Shown one piece after another: positions 1 through 14,169 of a stretch of DNA of 64,000 bases. The notes beneath the pieces were generated by a model. It saw only the letters and a list, made by a program, of their open reading frames with translations, ran no database searches and was not told where the DNA came from. A program made the position numbers and the translations under genes. Source of the DNA: Chionis minor (lineage: Eukaryota; Chordata; Aves; Charadriiformes; Chionididae); the NCBI GenBank assembly GCA_013398295.1, contig VZSF01009842.1, positions 62,001-126,000 on the forward strand, in the 5' to 3' direction. Position 1 is the first letter of the stretch, and every line of letters starts with the position of its first letter.

Positions 1-3000
1 TGCAGTGATGACCCATAATCAAAGTCTGCAATGTGTCTGAAAAACACTCTTTTGCGGTAAAATACCCTTAGTTACCAACATAACAGTGACTTGTAGAAGG
101 GAATCTAGAAACACCACTACAGCAATATATCTCGTTTGCCATGAGTATCATCATCGATTACATAGGAGAAAAAAAATTGCTGAATCTGTTAAACCCATTT
201 AATTCTACCAAAAATATGTCTGTTGTCAAATTGATTGCAGTCTCTGTAAGAGCGCAACATTATTTTGTATGGAAAACTGAATATTCAACAACTGAGAAAA
301 AAGGCTTAGAATAAAACTTTATTTGGCTCCTGATGTGTATTTAATAGAAAAGTTCCTCAACTATGTACACCTTTTGTCTTGTCTTTTCGTAAGTCCATTT
401 CTTTAATTTCTGAAATAATTTAAAAACCTACATCTACGGATAAGCCACTGAGTAGGACTGTATCACTACTCAAACCATACTGAACACGCCACCTGCTGAA
501 AGGAACTTTTTCCTGCCAAATTCACTTTCAGACAGTTCACTTCAAAGTGACCAGGACAGCCAGTGCAAGGGGTCAGCAATCCTCCACAAACAGCACCGAG
601 GACTTTGTCGGAATAAATTGGCCTAAGCAGGTTCTATAGCTATCATTTTAACCCAATATACTTTGAAGCACTGCCATGGGCTTAGCTGCTAAATTCCACC
701 TGGGTTATTGAGTGAAGATCCACTCCCTTACTTACAACTGACCGAAACCTAACACTTGGTAATTTTCTAAATGTGGTATGGAGAGCAGATGGGCCAATTT
801 CACCTAGTTTTTATTCCAGTACATAGCTGATTTTAACAACTCTGGTAATGTTGTTATTTAATTTAACAACATCTAGAGCCCAGCCTTTGTATCAATAAAA
901 CTGAAAGGTTTTTAACCTTTATTTTATAAGTCACACCTAGTAATGCATAGACTTCAGAATGACAAGGCAAAGAACACCAAGACTTCAGGCACTTTACCTC
1001 ATCAACCTGACCAACTACTTGGTTATGCTTGGACAATATTTGCTACTTGTAAGGTGTGCAAAGTCTGAGTGAAGTGAACTATTTGTGTTTTTTCTTTGAT
1101 TCAAGCTATTTCTTTATCAGAGTAGCATGTTCAGAAGAATCTAATCCCCTTTTAGAAACTGCAGATGAGTGCATTAAATTGCAAAAATAAAAATAACATA
1201 GGAACGGACTGGCAACTCAATTAGCCAGCCAGGAAATCAAAACTGGGTGGAAAAACCCACAATAAACTCGCATGGTTATCCTTGTTTACTCATTATAGTT
1301 ACTCATGCCCATGTAACAGTTTCTTCTTTCCTTTCTCTGTTACTCTCACACTTCACTAAAGCCTTAATAAAAACATATAAAGTGACTGTCATCAAGAACT
1401 ACATCAGCAGTATCCCCTTGAAATTTTTTCTCAGTGCAAACTTTGAAACTTTTCCTTCTTCTAGGAAGAAGTTAATGACTTCACAGGGAATCCAGCAAAT
1501 GATTACTTTCCTCCAAGCATTCATACATTTTATATATCTGCTCAAATTATCAGATCAGACTCAGCCTTCACTTGGTTGGAATGTGAATGGCAGCTAAAAG
1601 ATTAATCTAGAAAAGTAGAAAAAAACCAACTGTAAATTCAAGTTAATTTCATCTAGCAAAAATTTTACTGTGCTGTAATCTTGTGTCAAGAGTGACCAAC
1701 TCACACAAATACAGCATATTTCAGTGCTGGAGTTATGACTGGTGACTTGCTTTTACACTTTGGTATTTCAAACATTAACAAAACCAACTTGTATTTAACT
1801 TGAGTTTAACAAGTACTACTCCAAAATGAGGGATTTGATTGTTAACACAAGAACACACTCCTAAGCTTACGAGCCCTTCTCCCCATCCTTAAACCAAAAC
1901 AGATATGTAACTTTTTTATTACTGACACACAGGCCCTTTGCTAGGTTCTCAGTATTGGTCAACACCATACAGAAAGTTTACCTAACTACATACTCTCCCT
2001 AATGCAGACCTTTACATTGCACTGGGTTTCAATTGCAAGTTCCACAGTTGTACCTTAACATCTTTATAAATACACCTCACCCTGATTTCAAATACTCCAA
2101 CAGCAGAAGTGTTGTTTCAGTATTTCCTACCACTAAAAACCAGGCATTTACTTTTCATCTAAGGTCATATTTCTAGCTGTTGCTTCTTATTGTTTCCTTC
2201 TGTGATAGGTTTGAGAGCCCTCACCAACTTTGTTTTTCATGTAAGCACTAACTAGCCTCCTAAATAAACTCAGTCTATGCAGAACTACCAAGCCCAATCC
2301 CTTAAATTATTCTCTCATTTCTTCGAGTCCTCTCCATCTTTTCCAGCCTGCAGGCAGCAGAAGCAGAGATTCCCAGTAGCAGATGAACAGAGTGTTACTT
2401 CAGAAACCTGCTATAATCTATTCAAGAACTCCACCAACACCTGCAGCGTGAACATCATTCTTCTCGGACAACGGGTCCCAAACTTTCTGTAGCTGTACAC
2501 TGAGAAAACTCTCCTGCAGGACATTCAGCTCCTTGCATCTCCCATCCCTACTCTCCCACAATCATTTCCTCCTGTTGTGCAAATGTTTTTAATAGCACTG
2601 CCACTGACATCAATAATACAGATATTAAGTGGGACCCATTTGATTCCATCTGAAGCCACTAACTTATTCAAAGCTTCCCGACTTGACAGCACTGTTTGGC
2701 AGTACCTAAACTTACCATTATAGAACCACTGTGGCCAAGCTCATGCTTGCCTCATGCTCTGGCATGCTTCAACTTGGAGAACCAGTGTTATATGCCACAA
2801 GACTGCACAGAGAACCCGCGTCAACTCATTATCCACTTACCTCTTCCTATTCTTTGCAATTGCTGCTTCCCAGAGTACAGGACATGGATTCTGCCCTACA
2901 TCCTTTGATCCTGTGTCCATATATTTGATGGCATTGCCTCTGAATCTCCTTACCAGGCTGCTTAGCTATTTACCTTTACTTGTCCCACTGGAATCTAAAA

Positions 3001-3514
3001 AGTATTCAACTGCCAATTGCTTGAGAAAGTCTATAACTGGGCTGGCCAAACCTGGGAAATCTACTAAAAATGCTGCTATTCAGGAGGTGGTCGTATTTAT
3101 AATCCCATTTTTAAGGTCATATCATTAAGCTGCTTTTTAAATCATTGATAGTGACTTCTAATCCTCCTAGCTTCTTACTACCACATCACCAACTCTAACA
3201 CCTCTACTTTTTTCAGGGATTCCTCCATGGTAGTTATTCACTACCTGGTCCATACAAACAAGCCAGATTCCAAGTCTTCCCTATTCATATAGGCCTCATC
3301 CTGTACTAGGATATGCTCGTCTATTATCTGCTAGATGCCTGTGTTACCTGATGCATCCTAATTCCTTCCAAATCACCCACTTAATGGTTCTCCCAAAGCT
3401 GAGGCAGGTTCCTTAAAAGCTTCTCAAGTCTTTTTCCTCTGTCTCTCAAGCTAAGCCTTCATGAAATAACTCCTCTCTTCCCAATCCTTCTAGCACTACT
3501 GAAAAATGGGTAAA
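1..3514. other. Non-coding, no element recognised
   Basis: AT-rich sequence with short open frames on both strands that show no conserved protein. If the DIP2A inference holds, it is DIP2A intron 1. Confidence 0.5.
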
Positions 3515-3850
3515 TTGAGGCTGGAAGGGACCTCAGATTGTCGCTAGCGCGACCTCCTGCTAAAGGCAGGAAAACTAAGAAGTCAGACTGGGTTGCTCAG
3601 GTTGGACCTTGAAAACCAGAAAAGAGACTGCACAGCCTCTCTGGGAATTCTGATCACCCTCATGGGGAAAAGTCCAATCCTAACCCTTCTCCTTATATCC
3701 AGCCAGATCTCTCCTGCTTCATTTTAAGTCCACTGCCTCCCATTCTCCCTGCATGCACCACTCTGAAGCACCTGGCTCCATCTTCTGGCTAATCTCTTTG
3801 GAGATAAGGGACACAAACAGTTCAAAGATCTTCTGCCCTAGCTTAACATT
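3515..3850 (-). mobile_element. Old CR1 LINE 3' fragment
   Basis: On the plus strand it reads GAGGCTGGAAGGGACCTCAG, GGGTTGCTCAGG, CAGCCTCTCTGGG, CATGGGGAAAAGT and CACCTGGCTCCATCTTCT. This is the reverse complement of the 3' region of an older CR1 subfamily. It is heavily mutated, and the ends are approximate. Confidence 0.75.
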
Positions 3851-4527
3851 CTCAATTATGGCTAAAAAATCCACATACAGCATCTCCTATCCTTTCCCTA
3901 TGCTCAACAGGGAACTAATTTAAGTATTTCTACCTTTCCCAAATTATTTGGGAAACATGGGATTTTGATTCAATTATGCTCCAGTATTTCTTAGGATTCC
4001 TTTGTCCTTGATATAGCTATTCTTCCTTCAGTCTTAGTGGGTCACATTGTGATGATTTTCTGATGTTTCTGTGTTCTGAATCTGGAAATAACATTTTTAA
4101 CTATAGAGAATACCTCCTCATCCATTCTTCTAGTGTTCATAGCATTATCATCTCACCTGCCTCCAGTTATGCAAAATAAAATTGCTCTAGTTATTACAGC
4201 CTGTCAAATTAAGCCTCTCATTTCTTTGTGGCCAGTTTCTTGCTTTCCTGAGTCTGGGAAACAGTTCCTTCCAAATTGGGTTGGAAAGAATCATAGAGCG
4301 ATGACTACTTAAGACAATACTCTGCATGATCAGATCTTGTTTTTCCAAACCAAATGCGTTCTTCCTGTCAAGTCACCTGTACAAACCTCATCTACAGAGA
4401 AAGTCTAGCTTCAGGTCAGAAAGAGGAGAGCATTCACGCACTGTTGATCCACGGCAGGAGATGCATTAGAAAATTGTGTCTCAAAAGATGGTGGACCTTC
4501 TCTCAAGATATATTTGCAGTTTCCATG

Positions 4528-4918
4528 TGTCATGGTGCTGGCAGGGACAGGGTTAATATCTGGCACAGCACAGGTATTCCACACCATCATTCCACACCAT
4601 GTGACACCATGCCCAGTCTTCAGGGGAGAGCTAGCCCTAGCCGGGGAGGAGGGAGAGGAAGGAGAGGAAGTCCCTGTCTGGGAGCAGGCGGGATGGTCAG
4701 GGCCCAGTCGGTGCGCGGTGGTATGGTACCCCTATTTGTACATTCCTCTGGCAGTGTTATTGTTGTTGTTTGCCTGTTTTTCTTTGTTGTTCTGTTAAAT
4801 TGCCTTTATCTCAACCCACGAGTTTTTGCCTTTTTATTCCAATTTTTCCCTCGCCACTGCGAGGGGTTGGGTGAGCGGCCGCGTGGTTCTTTGTGCCGGC
4901 TGAGGCCAAACCATGACA
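4528..4918 (+). mobile_element. Solo LTR, avian ERV type, perfect target duplication
   Basis: The unit starts TGTCATGGTGCTGGCAGGGA and ends GGCCAAACCATGACA. CCATG occurs exactly on both sides (4,523-4,527 and 4,919-4,923), a perfect 5-bp target duplication that proves the borders. The 3' half has the GC-rich GTGAGCGGCCGCGTGG segment and CTTTATCTCAACCC typical of this LTR family. No internal retroviral sequence is present. Length 391 bp. Confidence 0.9.
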
Positions 4919-4923
4919 CCATG

Positions 4924-7900
4924 GCAGCCACAGGCAGGTGAAGATCCTCCAAGTCAGCAGGTATGTAACAGAAAAGGACAGGTGTAGTAGGTATGTAAGT
5001 TCCCAAGCCAAGGCCAAAAGATACTAAGGGAAATAGGATTAAAAATAAGATTAAAGAAAACAGATTAATTTCTCCAAATCTGGTCATGCAACACACCTAG
5101 GCTAATTTAACAGGTTACTGCTGCTGAAAGGTGTAGCTCTGCTTGTAACTCCCAACCGTTGGACCCTCCTACATGCCAGCCGTAAAGCTCATGTGATCAC
5201 AAAGTATGCTCAATCAAATCAGTAACCTGGCCAGTTAAACAGCCATTCATTTTCTGCCAGGTAAGTTTTCTGTTCAGTTAAACTGAAACAGCTCTTTTCA
5301 AGCACCAGCAAGCTGTTAGTTCTTTGTAGTTCCTATAGGGTAACTGGGTCCTCATTTTCACCTCTGACATGTCTGTACAAGGAAATACCGATACACAGTA
5401 CACAGCAAATTTAACTGTACTAGAACAGCCATGAGTGTCAAAGCCAGGCAACTCATTCAAGAGATTTTCTTTTTTTTCTTTTCTCACACATGTGTCCTCC
5501 ATCTTCTTGTGCACCTTGCCCATGTCCATACCACACAGCTTTATCTACAGCTTATGCCAAATTTGGTGTGCATGTTTGGTGCTGTTCTTAATGCAAGTGC
5601 TGTTGAAAGGACATTTAAATATGATAGAAATTGTTTCAGTTCATTAAAGAAGGTGGCTGAGGAGGGGTGTGACAGCATAACTATTTTTCACCCTGGCAAG
5701 GAGGCAAAGGGTGGCGCCACACAAGGCAGGATTGCAGCTGGAAGAGACAGATCTGTTTCTCTTCAGTATGCTCCAAACAACTGCTTCTGACACAACTCAG
5801 CACCAGCTCCAGTACTCAGACTCCTCCAAAACCTCAGTGAGGCTAACCCAGGAAAGAAAAGTTATTGATTTACGTAAACAAAATGGGATGGGTGGGGAGA
5901 ATTAGTATTCTTCTAAGTGAATGATCTGAACTGGCTCACAGAAAAGTCCCATAGTTAGCATACAGGATTATATCCCGTGGCCCAGAGCACAATAGGAAAT
6001 ACCAAACAGCAAGGGACTATGCTGTCCTAAACCAGTGGTGAAATACCAAAGTTCTTCCGCTTCATAGCACAGTTATGTTTTCCTTAAGGTCTTCCATTAC
6101 CACCAGCGTTCCTCTACAGCTCCTTAACAGTGATCACTATTAAGTGATTATTAGTCACTTAATCATTTTGAATCTCGTTATTAAAATAAAGAGATTGCAA
6201 GTAATTCCATTAAAACAATACTAATCTATGACTCTCTAAGGTTGACATATTTGATGCCTTAACAGTGAAGCCTAGTACAATCTGCTCTCAAATTCCAACT
6301 TCGAGAGAAAAAGAAAACCACCATATGTAATGCTACCCAGTACTAACATAAGAAGTCTGACTGCCCAAAATGCAAGTTTACACAAACATTAAATCTACAA
6401 AGACAAATCGGGGAGTTCAAAAATACCAGCCTTCAGCTTGTCCATTCAATCCAATGTAGTCCCAAGCATGCAAGTACTGGGAAAAATCTACTTGATCACA
6501 TCAAGACCTCTGACTCCTCCAGTGCACCGAAGAGACAGTGTTCAATGAACATAATATTGAATGGGTTTGTGATTTGGTTTTTAATTCATTTGCCAAGATA
6601 GAACAGGCTTCAGAATGCAAGAGCACATGAACAGGAAGGTCATGGTTGAGGGTACAGATGGGAGGTACTTGTGAAGGAGGAACTAGGCTGGCACTACATG
6701 TTCAAATTTTTTCATCCTAAAATAAAAAAAATCATATTTGTTTATACTCTAAATGGTCCCATTCAGATGTGTTATGGTATGAACATGTATCAGCCACCTG
6801 ATCCTAAATTCAGATTTAGTCTGAGCATGGGTTTATTTCAAAAGTCTCACCAAGATCCCCAGCAGTACCTCTTGGTCGTGTTCAGAACCTGATGAAGCAG
6901 CAACAACTTGTTGAATGCTTGGGACTGGATGCAGTACTGAAAGCAGTGCCACACAAGAATTCTTTTTTAAAAAAAGGGAGATGGCACTGATTGCACAGAA
7001 GTTATTATCTTCAAAGATAACACCTGGATCTGGTTTCACCTTGTATAACCTGTAGATATCTGCAGAATAAAGCTATCTAGTCATAAGCTGGGGTTTTTTC
7101 ACTCAGTCTCTTGCACTTAAGCTTAGAGACTGAAACATGAAAAGTGTCCACGTGGGAAACTCTTTAGCAGTGAAACTATCCTAGTGCAAAGCAATAGATT
7201 TTAACATTTGCCTCCAAAAGCCCTGGCAAACCTGAGGCACCGCTGACATTACCCTTCCAGGTGCTGTGTTATAGAGGCATTTTTCAACAGATTACAAGGT
7301 TACGGTTAACAGTAGCACATTAAACTTCTTAATGTCTAGACCCACTTTAGCAAATCTGTAAATTTCAGAACAAATATAAAAATGCCAGAGGATTATGCTA
7401 AAGGGCTGCTTGCTTTTTCCTTCAAAGTTAAAGCAAATGGGCTTCCAGGCAATGTAAGAGCTCATGGGCAAAGATGACAGAAGATGGGGGAATGAACGGC
7501 AGCACAACAGAGGGCAACATAATGTAGATGACATCTACTTCATGTTGCAGTACTTGCTCCATCTAAGCTTACTCAGCGTGCTATTTGAACTCCACTTCCA
7601 GCACAGAAGTTCACTTGTTAAAAAAAAAAAAAAAAAAAAAGCCTGTTCTGCAAAACTGCCTATCAAAAGGATTTGGGGTTTTTTATTTCTTAAGTATGCA
7701 ATGAAGTCTGAATACTGCATTTTCAGGAAAGTGCTACGAAGTTATGCAATCAAGATTTACTTTTTCTTGTCACCAGAAAGGACTAAAGCATAGCTAAATA
7801 TCCATTCAAATGACAAAAATGAGCCTGAAAGTTATTAATTTATTTCTGCCTGAAAGTTATTAATCTGAAGTTATTTCTCCCCCAATGTAACACTCACTAC

Positions 7901-9599
7901 ATAATACAGAGTTATGATTCAACACCACCTCTTTTGGTGGTGACTATTTCAACTACCACCAAGACTTTAAAGATTTTTGAGACAGCAAATTAAATGCACT
8001 AGCAATTTTAAATTGATGCCCCAAATCATGTTGAAATTGTTTGAATACTTGGTTTAAACATTTATGAGACAAAGCCACTCCTGTTCACACCATACAAATG
8101 CTTCAGGGTTCTATGTTATTTTAGACTGGAATAAAGAAGTCCCTACATTGCTAATACAAAATCTACAGATACTCTTAGAGCTAAGCATTTCAAATAGCTG
8201 TAATTAATCCCTTCACTTTGATGATCAGAAGACACTTCAATGGCCTTACTGCATTTTATAAACAGCTGTGGAATTTTAAATCAATTAAATTCCTGTTAAT
8301 CTAATATGCAGAAGCTGCTGACGTGACCTGTACAAATGCTAAGTTTCACTTGCCTTACCCATTCATCTAATTTGATTAGGTTTCTCGAGTTCCCCAGTCT
8401 TCTCTCTCTAGTCTCGATTATAATATGGGGGGGGGGAGTGTCCACCAGAGCTACTATCCACTTACCTACCATGACTTTTATTATTTCATGAAAGCATTTT
8501 GCTTTTTGCTCATGGAAATGTTAGACCCTCCAGAGGTCTGGTAAGAGAGCTCTAAAATACTGTGTCACTATCAACTTCCCCATTATCCATTAGTTTGACA
8601 GGTTTAAATAAATCTGCGAAGTAGCCCAATACAATTTTCTCATGAAGAAGGTTACGTGGTATTTGGATTTTTTACTCCTGAAAAATCTGTTTAGTGTGAT
8701 CTTTATACTACTACATACATATATTTTCACAAGATTTCTCTTTTGGAAATGCAACACCTTGCCCAAGAAAATTGTCTTGGTATACCATTATCAACAGCTC
8801 CATTTTCAGCAGAAATTCTGCAATTTTAAATTTCTAATATCTCCAACCTGCAAAGCTTTTTTGATTTTTGCATGTGTTTTCTTAGTACATGCCTTGGTCT
8901 GTATGAAAACAACTGAATCTCAATAATCTCTACATGTGGCTAAATCCTCCTGTGCTTCAGAAATGAGATGCATCCTTTTTAGCTTCTCTTGGGAACAAAG
9001 GCATCGTAGCTTTCCACAATTATCCTGTAAACTTTTTCAGTGTATATGAATTCATCCATGAACCATGGGTTTAAAACACTCAAAAACTGACGCAAGTGGT
9101 TCCTCTCCCAGTATTTCAGAAAGCAGTATTATTTGTAACCTTCCTCCCAGAAGACAGACTGAAATCAGGAAATTCTGATGTCAGCCATCAGGAACATCCC
9201 TGAAAAACTCTACAATTCATTGCAGCTAGGAAGGGGGTGGGGGGGTAGGGAGTAATTTCAAAGTCAATATTCTGCATGTAGATTTTCCTTAAGGTCCTGT
9301 CGTTACTGCCTTTGTTGTAAGCTACAAGAATAAGATTTGCTACAAAGCTACCACCGAAGTCCCTTCCTGCAGGAGCTGGAAATCAGTAATGTTATTAACA
9401 TCACATCAAGACCCACTAAAATCTACTGGAAACACCAAGAAAAAGTTACAGAGATCACTGTGACATCCTTCTGCCAAGTGACAGATTTTGTATTTATTTC
9501 TATTTTTAGGCCCCGCTTTTAACAGCTCTCAGTCATTAAAAGAACCTGCTGCTCAGCCCCTCATAATAACTTCACATGTATTCAAGACTCTCTAAGGAG
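4924..9599. other. Non-coding stretch with homopolymer runs
   Basis: Nothing recognised except an A run of about 21 (7,620-7,640), a G run of 10 (8,427-8,436) and a G-rich patch near 9,231-9,249. The open frames are short and unsupported. Confidence 0.5.
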
Positions 9600-11400
9600 T
9601 GTCATGTGAACCTACTTGCCATTACTGAAACTTTGGGGGATAAATCCCATGACTGGAGTGCAGCTACCAATGGCTACAGGCTGTTCAAAGGGGACAGGTG
9701 AGGAAGGAAGGGCAGAAGCATTGCCCTGTACGTCAAGAAATGGATAGAGTATGAAGAGCTGTCTCTGAAGAATAGCCACAAGCAGGTTGAAAGCATACAG
9801 GCAAGAATTAGAGACCGAGGCAAAGGAACCTTGTGGTTGGTGTCTACTACAGGGTGTCTGGATCAAGGGGAGCCTATTGACAAACCCTTCTTACTCCAGC
9901 TACAGGAGACATCATGCTCACAGGCTCTCGTCCTGCTAGGGGATTTCGACCACGCCACCATCTGCTGGAAAAGCAGCATGGCAAGCTGTAGGCAACCCAG
10001 GAGACTCCTGGAGGACATTGAGGATAACTTCCTAAGCCAGGTAATAGACAGGCCCACCAGAAAGGATGCAATACTGGACCTGATGGTGACCAATGCAAGT
10101 GAGCTAATTGATGATGTCAAGATGGCAGACAGCCTGAGCTGCAATGATCATACACCGGTGGAGATTGCAGTCCTGAGGGATACGGGTCAGGGGAAGAGTA
10201 AAGACAGGGCCCTGAATTTTAGGAAAGCAAACTTCCAGCTCTTCAAGGAGTTAACTAATAGGACCTCCTGGGAAACTGCCATCAGGTACAAGGGAGCAGA
10301 ACAGAGCTGGCAGCTCTCCAAGGACGCTTTCCAGCGAGTGAAGAATTGGTTGGATGTTTGCATCCAGAGGGTAGTGGACAACGGCTCAATGTCCAGATGG
10401 AGATCAGTGACAAACAGTGTCCCTCAGGAGTCCATACTGGCACCAGTACTGCTTAATATCCTCAGTATTACAGTGACACAGACAGGGGGATCGAGTACAC
10501 CCTCAGCAAGTTTGCAGGTGACACCAAGCTGTGTGGTGCAGTTGACATGCCTGAGGGAGAGGATGCCACAGGGACCTGGACAGGCTTGAGGAGTGGGCCT
10601 GTGTGAACCTTGGTTCAACAGGGCCAAGTGCAAGGTCCTGCACCTTGGTTGAGGCAACCCCTGGTATCAATACAGGCTGGAGGATGAAGGATTGAGAGCA
10701 GCCCTGCAGAGAACAACTTGGAAATCCTGGTGGATGAAAAACTGGACATGAGCTGGCAATGTGTGCTCACAGCCCAGAAAGCCAACCACATCCCGGGCTG
10801 CATCAAAAGAAGTGTGGCCAGCAGGTTGCGGGAAGTGATTCTGCCCCTGTAGTCTGCTCCTGCGAGACCCGACCTGGAGCACTGCGTCCAGCTCTGGAGC
10901 CCACAGCACAGGAAAAGACTTGGACCTGTTGGAGCGAGTCCAGAGGAGGGCCACAAAGATAATCAGAGGGCTAGAGAACCTCTCCTATAAGGAAAGCTTG
11001 TGAGAAAGTTGGGGTTGTTCAGATAAGGCTCCTGGGAGACCTTACTGCAGCCTTTATGTACTTAAAGGGGGCTTATAAGAAAGATGGGGACAAACATCCC
11101 CATGGGATGGGGGTCTGTTGTGATAGGACAAGGGGTAATGGCTTTAACCTAAAAGAGGGCAGATTTAGACTAGATATAAGGAAGACGTTTTTTATGATGG
11201 GGGTGGTGAAAAACTAGAACAGGTTGCCCAGAGGGACGGTAGATGCCTTATCCCCAGAAATATTCAAGATCAGGTTGGACAGGGCTCTGAGCAACCTGAT
11301 TTGGTTGAAGATGTCCCTGCTCATTGCAGGGGGTTTGGACTAGATGACCTTTAAAGGTCCCTTCCAACACAAACCATTCTGTAATTCTGTTCTATGATTC
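9600..11400 (+). mobile_element. CR1 LINE with internal deletion
   Basis: The first kilobase is the ORF2 endonuclease: LLAITETLGDKSHDWSAAT, then LVLLGDFDHATICWKSSMAS (an altered GDFN motif), RRLLEDIEDNFLSQVIDRPT and NDHTPVEI with the catalytic His. At about 10,330 it jumps from KDAFQ-like text straight to the RT late region ([37 protein letters not shown]), so the RT fingers and motif A are missing. It then runs to the 3' end AACCATTCTGTAATTCTG. Stops break the rest. Confidence 0.9.
9831..10589 (+). pseudogene. CR1 ORF2 remnant: endonuclease joined to RT piece
   Basis: A 252-codon open stretch inside the CR1 copy. Residues 1 to about 165 are endonuclease and linker; from about residue 167 they are late RT. 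The junction lies near 10,330. Beyond residue 205 a frameshift replaces the [15 protein letters not shown] region with unrelated text. This is a remnant, not a working protein. Confidence 0.75.
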
Positions 11401-14169
11401 AATTCAAGAAGTAATTTAAATAATAATGCCTCCAGGTTTTCTCAAAAAAGCCCTGTTCAATCTCTTCAAACGTTTTCTCTAGTAAATATACCAATAGAAT
11501 TAATTTTTTTTTAAAAGCTCGTGCCAGTTAAGTGTGGACTGTACAAACTAGAATTCAATAAACAGTTTCAAAATACTTAGATAAGCTTGGAATCAAATAA
11601 ATCACTCATACAGAAAAACAAGTCCAAAACCTGAAGACGAGTCTCAAAGGAGTAACACCAATTCCTATAATTTTGATAACTGGATTTCTTTTAAACATAT
11701 AAGTTTCCTTTGTCTTAAAATACAATCCACCATGAAACACCCAATGGCTTCACTCCATTAAATGCGTATTACTTCCCTGCTATTAAAAATGTCTACAAAC
11801 CCATAAACCTGAAAAAATTACTATTTTATCACCTGGTTTATCATCTGAAGTCAGTATTGTCAACATGATCAGTTTTGGGGGGTTTCCTCCCCTCTCTGAT
11901 CACAATGTAAAAGTGTTGTGCTTACAGAAATATCTCTATCTAAAATAATCAGGAACAGAACTTGCCAAAGATATTCCTACAAATTATGCACGTTATTTTC
12001 TAGTGAATGGTCATATTGTCCTCCTAGCACAGAGCTAGGCAGTGGTCTTTAAAAAGCAACAGTCAACAAATTTACTGTAGTCATTCTACCAAATACCACT
12101 GACAACTGCAAAATAAATTCTCAAGTTTTGAAGTTTAGAATTTCCCTTAGAAAAGGGCATTGAGAACCTATTTCATGTGAACACAATTTTGATAACATCA
12201 ATACTGCATGAGTCATCAATCTATCCAACAATCCCCTTCAGTCACCACAGGGGATGATCTCATAGTGATTCATAACCTCTCTCTATTTTGCATTGTCAAA
12301 ACATTGCTTGTTTTTAACACAGCAAGGCTATCTCTTATTATGATTTAGCCAATGTCACTTTTATTTTACCACGATTGCCAGTTATGGCCTCAGTGAATAA
12401 TAGCCAATAATGAAAAAAACATTGGTGGACAGCAAGGAAACAACAAATAGCTCAAAGAATACCTCTCAGGTATGCCTTTTCTTAAGGAAAGTGTCTGTCC
12501 AAAGTTATAAGACTGCTGTTAGTTCCCCCCCGCCCCTCGTTATCCAGAAGGGCTTATCCTGCTATCACACTTTTCACTGCAGCACATAACCATTTCTCTG
12601 TCATGTTTTTAATATGGTTATTGAGCTTCATCCGTTGAACTGTGCTACAAGAGATGCAACCTACCTCATTTACAATCTTTAATCTTTATTATTAAAAAAA
12701 AAAAATCCATGTGCACTTAACATAAAATAACATTGAACATATGCATGAATGCCCATGAGTCAGTTTATTGGTCTTCTCAAACTTCACCAAGACACAAAGC
12801 ATGATTAAAGCACTGCAGAGTGCAGCTCAAAGTTAAGGATAAAGTATGTACCGGTTCCCTTCACTACTTACAACCAACAACTAAAGAAGGGTAAAGCTGC
12901 CAAAAAACTTCACGGGTTATAACTAGCATTGAAGACTTTGGACAGAGTTGGATAAAACCAAGAACAGTCTCTTCCGACCGTCAAGAAAAATCTACCTGTT
13001 CGAAGCACAATGGTGACCAAAATGGCCTAACACAAAAGGAAACAATCCAAATAAATAGTAAAAGCAACCCTAATGCAAGAGCTTCCCAAGTGGAAGATGC
13101 AATGAAGTGCAGCAGGGCACAGAAGATACATAATGATCACAGAAACAAGTTGCCAGATACTAGCTATGCACAAGTTTTGTGTATTTAAATTTTTTTTTTC
13201 TCCACTGGATGCATGCACTGGTTCTGCTAGGGGAGAAGGATCAGCAATACAGCAATTGTATAAGTAACTACTCAGCCACTGAATTTGCCACATCTTATTT
13301 ATATAGCTTTAATTTTAAAAGCACAAGACTTCATTTATTTCTTACTACTATCTATCATTTATTGGTTTTCACTAGGCCTTCTGCTCTTCTTCCTCTGTCA
13401 TCTCAAACCAGCCTGTAAGCTCCCGTCATCATCAAACCTATGATTTTGCAACACATACTTATCTCAAAGTTAAGACCCGTATGACTTGCTGGGGCAAAAG
13501 TAATATATATCAGGATTTACACATAACCATTTTATTATTTAAAATATTATTTATATTTTTAACAGTAGTGTAAGATTAGAATATCGAGACATATACAAAT
13601 GTCTCGATAACTACAAGCAAATACAAAACGAACTACGAACAGAAGTTAACAGCTTAAGATGGACAGAAACTCTCAGGAACTGGGAGTTCCTGATGCATCT
13701 ATTACAGGGCTGTCAGATTGTGACTGATTATTCCATTTTCCAAGTAAGAATTCATACAGCTAGTCCATAAGTAATTTTTTTTGTCATTTATCCTGGAAAA
13801 GGAGAACAAGTGAATCTCTATATATCATTCAGGACCTGGTAAGATCTGTGGCCTGTCAGCCAAGTGCATCTCAGAGGTACGTTATTGACAGGGTTAGAAG
13901 TTATTCCAGGTGTTCTTGGTTCCCTTTCTCTTCCTACTGGAAAACTATGCAACACTTCTCTAGTTTAGAGTGTGCTGTGCCACAAGCTCCTATTATTAAC
14001 AATAAGGTAAAAAAAATTAAAAAATCACTTCCACTGAAAAAGGGCAATAACCAAAGTGCAAATGTTCATTCTATGGTCTCTGGGGCAGCCCCTGCCTCCT
14101 GCAAACACCTCTGTTACAAGTATTTCCAGTACCCAAAGTTTTCTTTCAATTAGCAGAATCTAAACATCC
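11401..14169. other. Non-coding stretch
   Basis: AT-rich, with a short palindrome around ATATCGAGACATATACAAAT / GTCTCGATAA near 13,580-13,610. No gene or element is recognised. Confidence 0.5.

Noticed and set aside
1247..1597. 116-codon plus-strand ORF as a gene
   Set aside because: It opens with GTG, is low in conserved features, lies in AT-rich non-coding sequence and has no splice or promoter context.
4354..4941. 195-codon ORF as a gene
   Set aside because: Most of it lies in the solo LTR (4,528-4,918); the frame crosses the LTR borders and target duplication, so it is fortuitous.
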